From the NCBI RefSeq assembly GCF_017357385.1, contig NZ_CP071632.1, forward strand, positions 3,353,501 to 3,417,500: a stretch of 64,000 nt of DNA. The letters are read 5' to 3'. The stretch is from Rhizobium sp. NZLR1. Lineage in GTDB: Bacteria; Pseudomonadota; Alphaproteobacteria; Rhizobiales; Rhizobiaceae. Shown here in pieces: positions 53,608 to 62,803 of this stretch. The translations under genes and the position numbers were made by a program. The notes beneath the pieces were generated by a model. That model was not told the origin of the DNA and searched no databases. It saw only the letters and a program-made list of their open reading frames with translations. Position 1 is the stretch's first letter. Each line of letters begins with the position of its first letter.

Positions 53608-55461
53608 ATGGAGCGGAGATTATCTGCAATTCTGGCCGCCGACGTAGTCGGCTACTCCGCACTTATGGAACAGGATGAAGCCGGCACATTTGACCGTCTT
53701 CGAGCGCGACGCAGCGAGCTATTTGAACCCGAGATTGCGCGGCATCATGGGCGCATCTTCAAGCTCATGGGCGACGGCCTCCTCGCGGAGTTCGGCAGCG
53801 TGGTCGACGCCGTCGAATGTGCAGTGTCTCTGCAGCGCGGAATGACCGAGCGCAACGCCGCTGTTCCTGAGGAGGACAGGTTCAACGTCCGCATCGGCAT
53901 CAACATCGGCGAAGTGATCGTCGACGGTGACGACCGCTATGGCGAAGGCGTGAACGTCGCGGCGAGGCTGGAGCAACTCGCGCCACCAGGCGGGATCTGC
54001 GTTTCTGGCAAGGTGGCGAAGGAGGTCGAGAACAAGCTCGCATTTACCTTCGACTCCGTTGGACGGCAGAAGGTCAAGAACATCGAAGAGCTTGTCGATG
54101 TCTACCAAGTGCGCATCGACGCCGCGCCACGCCGACGCATTCGGCACAAGCGCCGGATCGACAGACGATGGTGGGCCATTGGAGTCCCGGCAGCAATCGC
54201 GGCCGTAGTGGCCGCATGGATGGCGTTACAGTATCCGCTGACACTGACCTCTCCTACAGGTTCCGGTGCGATGCCATCAGTTGCCGTACTACCCTTCAAG
54301 GATCTAAGTGCGGACAAGAGCCTGGGGTACATGGGAGAAGGGCTGGCGAACGACGTCATCGCCATCCTCTCGCGCTTTTCTGACATTGCGGTCGTCTCGC
54401 GAACGTCGTCGTTTGCATACGAGGACAAGCAAGGCGACATCCGTCAGATCGGCAAGGAACTGGGCGTCGGCTATGTCGTCGAGGGCAGCGTGCGCAAGGA
54501 AGGCGATAGAGTGCGCATCGTTGCACAGCTCATCAACAGCAAAACGGGGGACAATGTCTGGGCAGACCGCTTCGACAAGGCCGGAACCGACCCATGGGCG
54601 CTTCAGGATGAGTTGACCGGCAAGATCGTGGGGGCGATGACGGGCGAATTCGGAGCCATTCGCAAAGCGGACTACAGTCAGGCCTGGGGTAAGGATAGCA
54701 CGAACCTGGCTGAATACGACTACTACTTGCGCGCGGAAAGCCAATTGAACCTTTACACCAAGGAAGGTCTCGAGCGATCCGGTGAGATCTCGCGACAGGG
54801 GCTGCAGGTCTTCCCCGGCTCCCCCCTTCTGACTGTGGAGTTGGGGTGGTCCCATTGGTTGAACGCTGCGCTACTCTACAGTTCTGACCCGCAGGAAGAT
54901 CTTCGGGAAGCGGAGCGACTGGTCAATCAGGCCCTCGCAGACAAGAACCCAAGCCCGCAAGTGGCGAGATTGGCATACTGGCTCAATGCTTGGCTCCTGA
55001 CCCTCAAACGAGACCATGATGGCGCTGTTGCGGCAATGAACAAGGCCATCGCTGCGGCACCCTATAATGCATTCACCCTTACGGATGCAGGAAGTATCTT
55101 TCTACAAGCCGGTCAACCCGAAAAGGCGCTAGAGCTGACCGACGCTGCAGCCGCGCGGGACCCCGGGCTATCTTGGTTTTTTAATTATGTTCGAGGTTTT
55201 ATCTATATCGTACTTGGCAAAAACGAAGACGCAGTCGAGGTGCTGAAGACCACGGAATTCGCCGACGCACGATTGCAACTAGCCATCGCCTATATGCGGC
55301 TGGGACGCGAGGCAGACGCCCGAGCTGCCGTCGAGAAGATGCTCAAGTCGGCTCCCACTGCGACGATCCAGTCGTGGCGGCAGACGTGGAACTTCCGAGA
55401 TCCTTCCATTCTCGATCAAGCCGCGGCAGACCTTGCGCGGGCCGGCCTTCCGCCGCAATAG
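53608..55461 (+). CDS. Class III adenylate cyclase with TolB-like and TPR regions
   Basis: The protein has 617 residues. Residues 1-170 form the cyclase domain: AILAADVVGYSALM with the first metal Asp, KLMGDGLLAEF with the second, and RIGINIGEV followed by GVNVAARLEQLAPPGG with the Asn and Arg of the transition state. A membrane segment lies at about 185-203. Next comes a TolB-like domain (PSVAVLPFKDLSADKSLGYM, then VVEGSVRKEGDRVRIVAQL) and TPR-like helices to the end. This layout is common in rhizobia, which have many cyclases. It makes cAMP in the cytoplasm, with the C-terminal part outside or sensing partners. Confidence 0.85.
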   Translation: MERRLSAILAADVVGYSALMEQDEAGTFDRLRARRSELFEPEIARHHGRIFKLMGDGLLAEFGSVVDAVECAVSLQRGMTERNAAVPEEDRFNVRIGINIGEVIVDGDDRYGEGVNVAARLEQLAPPGGICVSGKVAKEVENKLAFTFDSVGRQKVKNIEELVDVYQVRIDAAPRRRIRHKRRIDRRWWAIGVPAAIAAVVAAWMALQYPLTLTSPTGSGAMPSVAVLPFKDLSADKSLGYMGEGLANDVIAILSRFSDIAVVSRTSSFAYEDKQGDIRQIGKELGVGYVVEGSVRKEGDRVRIVAQLINSKTGDNVWADRFDKAGTDPWALQDELTGKIVGAMTGEFGAIRKADYSQAWGKDSTNLAEYDYYLRAESQLNLYTKEGLERSGEISRQGLQVFPGSPLLTVELGWSHWLNAALLYSSDPQEDLREAERLVNQALADKNPSPQVARLAYWLNAWLLTLKRDHDGAVAAMNKAIAAAPYNAFTLTDAGSIFLQAGQPEKALELTDAAAARDPGLSWFFNYVRGFIYIVLGKNEDAVEVLKTTEFADARLQLAIAYMRLGREADARAAVEKMLKSAPTATIQSWRQTWNFRDPSILDQAAADLARAGLPPQ

Positions 55462-55979
55462 CCTATCGACGCTCGCTCCAGAAGTCAGCCTCGTTGGGGA
55501 ACTTCTCGGCGATCTGCGTTTCTTAGAAAGGCCGGATTTTTCGAAGAAAAGCTAGTGGACTTGGACTTCTTGGCGCGGGAATGCGTCATGGGCCGAGGCG
55601 TTCCTGCGGTGGAAGTCATCGCCTTCACCTTGAGCGCGTCTATGTGGCGATCCGGTACGAAGATGTCCTGCGGTTGCGGCGGCTTCGCCCGGTCGCGAGA
55701 GTGCAGACTACCCGGCGAGCCGTGCGCGAACTCGTCTCCCCTGCCCTCGGCGGCTTGAAATCCATGTTGCGGTCCGCCAAGCCTGACAAGTCGCCCGACA
55801 GGTCGAAGAGCTGCTGCGCCACGAGATGGACGACGTCGCCCTCGCGCTGGATCTTGCATCCTCAATTCGCCGAGCTCCGCACTCGCTTGTTAGGAATTTG
55901 TTGACCATAAGCTGGCTTTACTGAGCGTGATGGATGCGGAGGTTCCCGCCCATCGTCGAGCGTTTGGTGTAGGACGGGT
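55462..55979. other. Intergenic region with degenerate coding traces, 518 bases
   Basis: No intact gene. A plus-strand frame at about 55796-55923 reads VEELLRHEMDDVALALDLAS and then RRAPHSLVRNLLTI before TGA, which looks protein-like but has no start and no family I know. The rest is unassigned. It may mark the right side of the island. Confidence 0.35.
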
Positions 55980-57353
55980 TTGTTCGTGTTGAAGTATCCA
56001 CTGCAAGGATTGTCGGCCGGAGCCTTGGGCGGAATTGCCGCGCTCCTGTCGCGTGCGGAACGCTTCGCAGCGCAGACCATTCTGCCGGCTCTGTTTGCGC
56101 TCCCTGCCCTTGTCGGTTCTGCATCCTTTGCCTCGGCGGAAGATCGCGCCCTGAAGCTGTTCTTTACCCATACGGGCGAGAAGGCGACGATTACCTACAA
56201 GCGGGACGGAAAGTTCGATCCCAAAGGCCTTGCCCAGATCAATCGGTTTCTGCGCGACTGGCGGAGGAACGAGCCGACCCGGATGGATCCCCGGCTGCTC
56301 GACCTGGTCTGGGAGGTGTACAAGCGCAGCGGCGGCAAGGATTACATCCACATCGTCTCCGCCTATCGATCTCCCACGACCAACAACATGCTGCGCAACC
56401 GCTCGCGCAGCACGGGTGTCGCCAAGAAGAGCCAGCACATGCTGGGCAAGGCGATGGATTTCTACGTTCCCGGCGTGAAGCTTGCGACGCTGCGGGCACT
56501 TGCCATGCAAATGCAGGTCGGCGGCGTCGGATATTATCCGACCTCGGGATCGCCCTTCGTGCATCTCGACGTCGGCAATGTCAGGGCCTGGCCCCGCATG
56601 TCGCGACAGGAACTGGCGCGAATATTCCCGAATGGGCAGACGATGCATCTTCCGGCCGATGGCCGGCCGCTGCCGGGATACAATCAGGCGGTTGCGAACC
56701 ACAGGAAGCGCGGCCCCACCGCGATCCAGATTGCCAGCACCGCTGGAGAAGACGAAGACGCGGGAGCGCCGAGCACGCCTGGCGGCGACAGCACAGACGG
56801 CAAACTCGTGACGGCGCTTCTGCCGGCGCCGAAAAGCCGAGCATTGAATGCGCTCGCGCAGCAGACCGGCGCGGCCGGGCGGGATGACAAAGGCTCCGCC
56901 GGGGATGTTTCATCCTTGCCGATTCCGATCCCGGCGATGCGCCCGCCCGCCCTTGCGCACGACGCCGGCACGGACGACACACTACAGACTGCATCGATCG
57001 GCCCGATTGATGCCCTTCCGGAGAGACAGACGCCTGGTTTGCCGGCCCACGCCCGCTTCCATCGCCGCATCGTTGCTCAGACGACCTCCAGGCCGGGCGC
57101 TGATATGATCGCCTCCCTGCCGATGACCGCCTCCTGGGAAGAGGCAGATTTCCTCGGATCGACCTCCGAAGCGGCGCTGATGAAATGGGCGCTGCATTCT
57201 CCCGGCGAGGCGATGGGATTGAGCGCGCCTCGTCTTTCCCCCCGCACGGTTCATCGTGAGGCTGGTGTCGCGACATCCGATGAGGATGCCATCCCGGTCG
57301 CCGCCAAAGGCCCGTTCGAGGCCAGCCGGTTTGCGTCGCCGCCGGAGGGCTGA
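55980..57353 (+). CDS. DUF882 (YcbK-like) murein endopeptidase family protein
   Basis: The protein has 457 residues from a TTG start. An N-terminal signal or anchor (ILPALFALPALVGSASFASA, about residues 34-53) leads to the DUF882 domain at about 55-215: SAYRSPTTNNML, SQHMLGKAMDFYVPGV and PFVHLDVGNVR supply the His-Asp-His zinc ligands of M15/MepK-type peptidases that cut peptidoglycan cross-links. The last 240 residues are low-complexity and Pro/Ala-rich, longer than in YcbK (about 180 residues). It acts in the periplasm. Confidence 0.82.
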   Translation: MFVLKYPLQGLSAGALGGIAALLSRAERFAAQTILPALFALPALVGSASFASAEDRALKLFFTHTGEKATITYKRDGKFDPKGLAQINRFLRDWRRNEPTRMDPRLLDLVWEVYKRSGGKDYIHIVSAYRSPTTNNMLRNRSRSTGVAKKSQHMLGKAMDFYVPGVKLATLRALAMQMQVGGVGYYPTSGSPFVHLDVGNVRAWPRMSRQELARIFPNGQTMHLPADGRPLPGYNQAVANHRKRGPTAIQIASTAGEDEDAGAPSTPGGDSTDGKLVTALLPAPKSRALNALAQQTGAAGRDDKGSAGDVSSLPIPIPAMRPPALAHDAGTDDTLQTASIGPIDALPERQTPGLPAHARFHRRIVAQTTSRPGADMIASLPMTASWEEADFLGSTSEAALMKWALHSPGEAMGLSAPRLSPRTVHREAGVATSDEDAIPVAAKGPFEASRFASPPEG

Positions 57354-57554
57354 CCTCGATCATCAGGGCTTGATGCGACGGCAATCGCGGCCGAGATCCG
57401 CAAGCCGGTCCTCGGCTTCCTTTCAGTCATAGCGTGTCTGGTGGCGGATACATGGCGCGCTGGACGACGTCACCTTCGCCACCGTCCACTCCGTCAGAGA
57501 GCGACGGAGCCGAGGCCGAAGCGTGCGAAGGTGCGAAAACCGGTTCAGCGATGA

Positions 57555-58493
57555 CTATCCCGAGCTTTCCAGCCGGCTATCGCCGCGCAGAAGGCTCAGC
57601 CAGGCCCGCGACACTTTCTCCGCGCCTGTGCCTCCGATATGGCAATCGTCGTAGCGGTCATCCCCATCGAGTAATGCGTCAGAATTTACGCCTTCTCGGA
57701 TACCGTGGCCGCTTTTTGACAGGGCCAGTTGCGCCCGTACGATCGCATTGTCTGGAATATGCTCCTTGAAGCCGCCATTGCTCGGTTCGAGGCATTTCGA
57801 TGCGATCGAAATGTAAACTGGTGCTTCGACGCCGTGCTGACGCAATGTGTCAACCATCGACATGAAATGATCCCGATAGGCCTCCGCGGTGGTGCCGATA
57901 ACGAGGTCCTTCTCTCCCTGGACCCAGAGGACGCCCGTTATCCGATAACCGGAATCCTGAAGCTGTTTCATTGTATCGACCAGCACAGGATTGAGGTCAC
58001 CGCCGGTCGCCCAGCGCGCGACCTCAGATCCGGAATATGCGAGAGGCGCGAGGATGACGCTGTCATACTGTCCCGATGCAATCAAATAATTGCCAAGCAA
58101 CGTCCAGTACTCTCCCTTGGTATCGGTCGATCCAAGAAGTGGCGACGCCGCGATGAAGCACCGTTTGTCAAAGGCGTTGACAACGCGAGCGCCATAATTT
58201 GACCGGTGCCGTTGTCCTCCGTCGTTGGCCGCGTTCGATTGGCCAAGAATGAGTAAGACAGCCGTTCGAGCAGTTTGAGTCGGGCAGGTCACAGGCGATT
58301 TCGATTCATCCCCGATGAGTCGTTCCTTGTCGTCGAAACTATATCGGCTTGGGGCCGCTGCCTTCTCGCCGCCAACCATTTTTCTCAGCGCGGAAAGTTG
58401 TGGCCAAGGAAAGATCTCATGTCTCGCGCTCATGCCGCCGAGAAAGTACATGGCAATCAAGACGGCCCCGCCGACTGCTAGCGTTTTACGCAT
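57555..58493 (-). CDS. SGNH-type esterase (sialate O-acetylesterase-like)
   Basis: The protein has 312 residues. An N-terminal hydrophobic segment (residues 4-22) acts as signal or anchor. The SGNH blocks follow: LLILGQSNAAN with nucleophile Ser86, a Gly block near YSGSEVAR, VLWVQGEKD as block III and DCHIGGTGAEKVSRAW with the catalytic Asp and His near the C-terminus. It should remove acyl groups from a glycan in the periplasm. The ATG at 58493 follows AAAGGTGACGCC. It lies divergent from an acyltransferase-3 gene, so the two may add and remove acetyl groups on the same polysaccharide. Confidence 0.78.
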   Translation of the reverse strand: MRKTLAVGGAVLIAMYFLGGMSARHEIFPWPQLSALRKMVGGEKAAAPSRYSFDDKERLIGDESKSPVTCPTQTARTAVLLILGQSNAANDGGQRHRSNYGARVVNAFDKRCFIAASPLLGSTDTKGEYWTLLGNYLIASGQYDSVILAPLAYSGSEVARWATGGDLNPVLVDTMKQLQDSGYRITGVLWVQGEKDLVIGTTAEAYRDHFMSMVDTLRQHGVEAPVYISIASKCLEPSNGGFKEHIPDNAIVRAQLALSKSGHGIREGVNSDALLDGDDRYDDCHIGGTGAEKVSRAWLSLLRGDSRLESSG

Positions 58494-58873
58494 GGCGTCA
58501 CCTTTAATCATCACCCGATGACATGGCCTATTGGACCAATCGAGGCTGCTGCAGCCACGAAGGTTCCTTTACACCAGCCACATCGGCTTGCTCGGGCATG
58601 ATCTTTAGAAAGAGTTCGTCGTGAAGATCGAGCCCTGTCGCTGGTTTCAACTATAGACCGGACCGGTGATTACAATCATCCGGTTGGGTGAGAGATCGTG
58701 CCTGCTCGTAATCCCGTTGCTCGTCCACGGAAGGCGATCCCAGATTCGGCCGGCGAGGACGACGTGGGAGCGGAGCACGGGCTCCTCCTTTTCGCTGACC
58801 GGATCATTTGGATCGACGGGCGCAGGATCTCTGTGTTAGGGAGCCCAAAAGCGCCGCTCTTGCGCGCGGCCAA
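58494..58873. other. Divergent intergenic region, 380 bases
   Basis: This lies between the esterase and the acyltransferase. It contains a small palindrome GGCTGCTGCAGCC near 58545-58557. No gene seen; the acyltransferase frame is open from 58808 but is not family-like before about 58900. Confidence 0.35.
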
Positions 58874-60712
58874 GTGACGCTCTCGATATCGAAGGCAGGC
58901 GCATTGAAGGCTTACAGACCAGAGATCGATGGCTTGAGGGCCATCTCGGTGATAGGCGTTATTCTTTATCACGCCGAGTTCACGGTTGCCGGCCACACGC
59001 TGCTTCAGGGTGGGTACATTGGCGTCGATGTATTTTTCGTGATCAGCGGCTTCCTGATTTCGCAAATCTTGTTGACGGAAATCGAAGCAACGGGGCGTAT
59101 CGATTTCCTTAGATTCTACGCTCGGCGCGCGCGAAGAATTCTGCCTGCGTTGTTCGCAGTCATTTTCGCGACAATACCCGTAGCCTATTATCTTTTATTA
59201 CCAACGGAACTCATAGATTACGCGAACTCCATAGGTTCGTCGCTCCTCTTTGGATCGAATATCTATTTTTATTTCACCGCGGCTCAGTACGGGGAGCCGA
59301 ACGCACTTCTCAAGCCTTTTCTGCACACCTGGTCGTTGAGCGTCGAAGAGCAGTTTTATATCGGCTTTCCGGTCATATTGCTGATCGTGCGCCGATACTT
59401 GAAATCCAAGTTTTTGCCATGCGTGCTGGTCGTGGCAGCCCTCAGCTTTGTCTGGTGTGTGATAACCGTACGGCATGATCAGCAACAGGCCTTCTACTCG
59501 CCGCTCACCCGGGCCTGGGAACTGCTAGCCGGAACACTTCTCGCCTATTACGAGGTGCGGCGTGGACGGCCTCGCCCCCAGCCGTTGCTCGCGGCGGCCG
59601 GGCTTGTCCTCGTTCTTGGTTCACTGATCCTGTTTAAAAAGAACACGGTTCATCCTGGCCTGCTCACTATGATCCCCGTCATTGGGACCTGTCTGGTGCT
59701 CGCATTCGCCAGCCGTGAGAACGCAATCGGGCGCCTGTTGGCGTCTCGGCCTGCGGCGCTCACCGGAATAGTCTCCTACTCCTTGTATTTGTGGCATTAT
59801 CCGGTCTTCGCCTTCTGGCGGTCGACAAGCCTGAATTTCGACAACAGCGACAAGTTTCTCGCCATCGCTGCGACGGTCCTGGTCGCCGTCGCCAGCTTTG
59901 TCGTCATCGAAAAGCCCCTTCGCCACACCAGGAGAAGCCGCGCTCTCTGGATCACCCTCAGCTCATCCGTTGTCACCATCACGGCTGCTGTCCTGTCAGC
60001 AATCACTATGGCCGGTTTTCCTCACAGATTGGATGAAGTCTATTCACCTCTCGCGCAGGCGAACGAGGCGCAGCTCGAAAGCACTTTTCTAGGCTTGAAC
60101 GACAACATTCAAGCTGGAAAGCCCATTATCTTCATCATTGGGGACTCGCACGCCAGAAACTGGTCAATCGCGCTGAAAAATTACATCGATACCGACCGAT
60201 ATCAAGTCGTGGCACTCAGCTATTTAAACTGCATGGTGGAGATCAAGAACGATAGTGTGAAGGCCCCCTCACGCGCCAGCATTTACGATAAATACTGCAT
60301 TCCCTTTGAAAAATATATCAACGACAAATCATTGCTCAGCCGAACGAAAGCGATCTTCCTCACGAGCCTTCGGCCTTTTGAGTACTCCGTCAACCCCTTC
60401 CGGTTCGAACTTCTTTCCTGGATGAAAAGCCACTCGGCTGACGCGCGCATTTTCGTTTTCGGAAATTATTTTCAGCTCGACGAATTGCACTCGTGCCTGG
60501 GGCTGATGTTTCAGAGAAAATCCGATGCCTCCATATGCCTGCGGGAAGCGGCCTATCCGCCGGCCAACCAGCCTTTAGCGCAACTGCCATTTTTCCCATC
60601 CGATCTTGCGTTCACCTACGTCGATATCGTCAAGCTTCACTGCGATTACGACAAGGAGAAATGCCTCACGAGCAGCAGGGGGTTCCGTTCATCACAGACT
60701 GGAACCATATGA
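58874..60712 (+). CDS. Acyltransferase-3 (OafA-like) with C-terminal SGNH domain, 3' frameshift
   Basis: The protein has about 612 residues from a GTG at 58874 (a TTG at 58904 is equally possible). The N-terminal 350 residues are the polytopic acyltransferase: YRPEIDGLRAISVIGVILYH with the DGLRA motif and essential His, GVDVFFVISGFLI and FYARRARRILPA. The C-terminal part is an SGNH domain with Ser in FIIGDSHARNW. The end is out of frame: at the run of five G at 60678-60682 one base is missing. The proper end, VPFITDWNHMTAEFL with the catalytic D-x2-H, lies in the next frame. The stop at 60710-60712 therefore removes the catalytic Asp and His. It may modify O-antigen or exopolysaccharide in the periplasm. 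Confidence 0.78.
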   Translation: MTLSISKAGALKAYRPEIDGLRAISVIGVILYHAEFTVAGHTLLQGGYIGVDVFFVISGFLISQILLTEIEATGRIDFLRFYARRARRILPALFAVIFATIPVAYYLLLPTELIDYANSIGSSLLFGSNIYFYFTAAQYGEPNALLKPFLHTWSLSVEEQFYIGFPVILLIVRRYLKSKFLPCVLVVAALSFVWCVITVRHDQQQAFYSPLTRAWELLAGTLLAYYEVRRGRPRPQPLLAAAGLVLVLGSLILFKKNTVHPGLLTMIPVIGTCLVLAFASRENAIGRLLASRPAALTGIVSYSLYLWHYPVFAFWRSTSLNFDNSDKFLAIAATVLVAVASFVVIEKPLRHTRRSRALWITLSSSVVTITAAVLSAITMAGFPHRLDEVYSPLAQANEAQLESTFLGLNDNIQAGKPIIFIIGDSHARNWSIALKNYIDTDRYQVVALSYLNCMVEIKNDSVKAPSRASIYDKYCIPFEKYINDKSLLSRTKAIFLTSLRPFEYSVNPFRFELLSWMKSHSADARIFVFGNYFQLDELHSCLGLMFQRKSDASICLREAAYPPANQPLAQLPFFPSDLAFTYVDIVKLHCDYDKEKCLTSSRGFRSSQTGTI

Positions 60713-61229
60713 CAGCAGAATTTCTGACGACCTTGATCGGCGACATTCTGGAAAAGCGAACCGCCGATCTACGGAGCGACGGTCTCCTCGATTTCCTGGT
60801 ACCGCCGCACGCCGGGCAATCCGAACGAACGGCAAGTTCTCAGCCGAACGCTGGTCCCACGCCTTCCGCTTCTCCATCAAATTAAGCGGCCAGACGCCGG
60901 AGACGGTGAACCTGGTGTTCATGTCCGGACTTTCGGCATACCCCCCATCGTCTCGATGAGTTGGTTCTCATCACGCATCGCAAAAATTCTAGCGCAGCCA
61001 TATTATCGAACGGCTCGATCCACTTGCGCCACCGCCGCCAGAGCATTTCCGTTTTCTCCGCCTGGCAGCCTACGGGGCGACATCATCTCGTTGCCGCTGG
61101 ACCCGCGTTAGCACCATGTTAGCGCGCACCATCTACTGTGGTGACAACAAGGGAAATTGATTATCCATTGCAACCGGGGCAAGTAGAGTAGCAACGAGCC
61201 CTGAGACGCCGACGGCTGACGGAGGATAG
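60713..61229. other. Displaced 3' end of the acyltransferase and intergenic DNA
   Basis: The first 50-170 bases encode the lost acyltransferase tail in another frame (...TTLIGDILEKR). The remaining sequence to 61229 shows no gene I can support; short frames there are not protein-like. Confidence 0.4.
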
Positions 61230-61553
61230 ATGAAACTGGTTCTAGGCAGCTCGATAGTGTCGTGTGCCATGCTGCTATCCAGCGTATCGGGATTCGCCGC
61301 CTCTGGCGGATGGCAGTCGGATGGTCAAGGCACGAGATACTGGCACGTCACTCCACCGCCCGGACAATGCAACGTAAGCCAGGCAAAAAACCTGGCGCTC
61401 CGGGCCGGCATCTATCGCAGCGAGATTATACAGCAGGATGACAATGTCATCGTGCTCAGAGGTCTGGATCAATCGGGCGACCGGCGGGTGATCGGCTTCG
61501 GCAACATCAGGGGATGCCCTGAGTTGGATGGCTATGAGGATGCGCATCCCTGA
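61230..61553 (+). CDS. Small secreted protein, unknown
   Basis: The protein has 107 residues with a clear signal peptide (VLGSSIVSCAMLLSSVSGFA, then A/S; cleavage near residue 24). The mature part of about 80 residues is hydrophilic with two Cys (PPGQCNVSQ and NIRGCPEL) that could bond. GACGGAGGATAG precedes the ATG. No family recognised. It ends 43 bases before the convergent napC gene. Confidence 0.65.
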   Translation: MKLVLGSSIVSCAMLLSSVSGFAASGGWQSDGQGTRYWHVTPPPGQCNVSQAKNLALRAGIYRSEIIQQDDNVIVLRGLDQSGDRRVIGFGNIRGCPELDGYEDAHP

Positions 61554-61595
61554 GGGCATGGTCAGCGCGTCCAGCGCCACCTTCAGACGCCTCAT

Positions 61596-62303
61596 TCAGA
61601 ACTGCTGCGTATGGATTTCGGCCATAGCGCGCCTGAGGTCGTCGATGGGGTCGCCGACCGACGTCTGCGTTCCTTCAAGCTCCTTTGGCATCTTCCAGCC
61701 GGGATCAATTCCCTGCATGTTGGGCAGCTCGTGCGCAATGCCCTTATGGCAGTCGATGCAGGTCGCCTTCCCCGGAAGCAGATATTGCGTGTGGATCGCC
61801 GCGGCTCTCGGCGTCTGTTTCTGCAGGTCCATTGCGACTGCCGAATGGCAATTGCGGCATTCGAGGCTGTCATTGGCCTTCATCCGGGCCCACTCGTTCT
61901 GCGCCAGGCTGAGACGGTGCTCAAGAAACTCCGGCCGGGTGTCGATGGTGCCGAAGATTTTGCCCCACACTTCCTTCGAAGCCTGCATCTTGCGAGCAAT
62001 CTTGTCCGTCCAGTCATGAGGAACATGGCAATCCGGACAACTGGCGCGCACGCCCGAGCGGTTGGAAAAATGGATTGTCCGGGTCAGCTCCTCATACGGA
62101 TTGTCTTTCATCTCGTGGCACGACACGCAGAAATTCTCCGTGTTGGTCAGCTCCAGAGCGGTGTTGAATGCGCCCCAGAACATGACGCCGCCAATAAAGC
62201 CGCCGAGCGTCAGGACGCCCAATCCGATCGTCGCGGCCGGCGTCGTCAAGACTGACCATGCCCACAGAATGAGGCGCTTCACCCAAGCGATCATCGTCGT
62301 CAC
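61596..62303 (-). CDS. napC: NapC/NirT-type tetraheme cytochrome c
   Basis: The protein has 235 residues. One N-terminal membrane segment (about residues 18-45) anchors it, followed by four heme c motifs: CVSCH, CPDCH, CRNCH and CIDCH. NapC takes electrons from ubiquinol and passes them to NapB-NapA in the periplasm. The start overlaps the napB stop by four bases (ATGA). It is the last nap gene in the order A-B-C. Confidence 0.93.
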   Translation of the reverse strand: MTTMIAWVKRLILWAWSVLTTPAATIGLGVLTLGGFIGGVMFWGAFNTALELTNTENFCVSCHEMKDNPYEELTRTIHFSNRSGVRASCPDCHVPHDWTDKIARKMQASKEVWGKIFGTIDTRPEFLEHRLSLAQNEWARMKANDSLECRNCHSAVAMDLQKQTPRAAAIHTQYLLPGKATCIDCHKGIAHELPNMQGIDPGWKMPKELEGTQTSVGDPIDDLRRAMAEIHTQQF

Positions 62304-62803
62304 TCGCTTCCCGCAGGCTTGAAACCAAGTTCGCTCATATCCTTGAACATGCTTGGCACCAGCGGTTTGATATCAGCCTGGGGAACATGGCAGGCCGTGC
62401 AGAAATAGCGCCGGGGCGAGACATCAGCGATCATCTGGCCGTCCCGCGTCATGTAGTGGGTCACGCTGATCATCGGAGCGCCGGAGTCCTGGGTGAACTC
62501 CCGCTTGTGACAGGAGAGGCACCGGTTCGCGTTGACCGAAAGCTCATAGCCCTCGATCGAATGCGGGATAATAGGCGGCTGGTCGGGATAGGCGCGCATC
62601 TGGCGGCGGTCATCGACCACCCATCTCGGGAGGACGGCGGCAGGCTCGGACTGCATGGCATCAGGCGGTCCCTGAAGCTGGGGGACATTCTGGGTGACGA
62701 CCTGGGCGATTGATGCCGTCGTGACGAACACCAGCAAACCCGCTGCAATGGCTGTCCATTCGGGTCGCCTCAACCGACGACGGGGAGAATCTTGACCGCG
62801 CAT
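62300..62803 (-). CDS. napB: Periplasmic nitrate reductase diheme subunit NapB
   Basis: The protein has 167 residues with a signal or anchor at about residues 16-35 and two heme c motifs, CLSCH and CTACH. Conserved NapB stretches are [20 protein letters not shown] and [14 protein letters not shown]. It accepts electrons from NapC for NapA. I start it at 62803, which overlaps the napA 3' end by 34 bases; a longer frame to 62884 would lie wholly inside napA and is not family-like. Confidence 0.92.
   Translation of the reverse strand: MRGQDSPRRRLRRPEWTAIAAGLLVFVTTASIAQVVTQNVPQLQGPPDAMQSEPAAVLPRWVVDDRRQMRAYPDQPPIIPHSIEGYELSVNANRCLSCHKREFTQDSGAPMISVTHYMTRDGQMIADVSPRRYFCTACHVPQADIKPLVPSMFKDMSELGFKPAGSE

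Noticed and set aside
55485..55865. A 126-residue minus-strand frame after the cyclase
   Set aside because: Low-complexity Arg/Pro composition with no motif; treated as intergenic.
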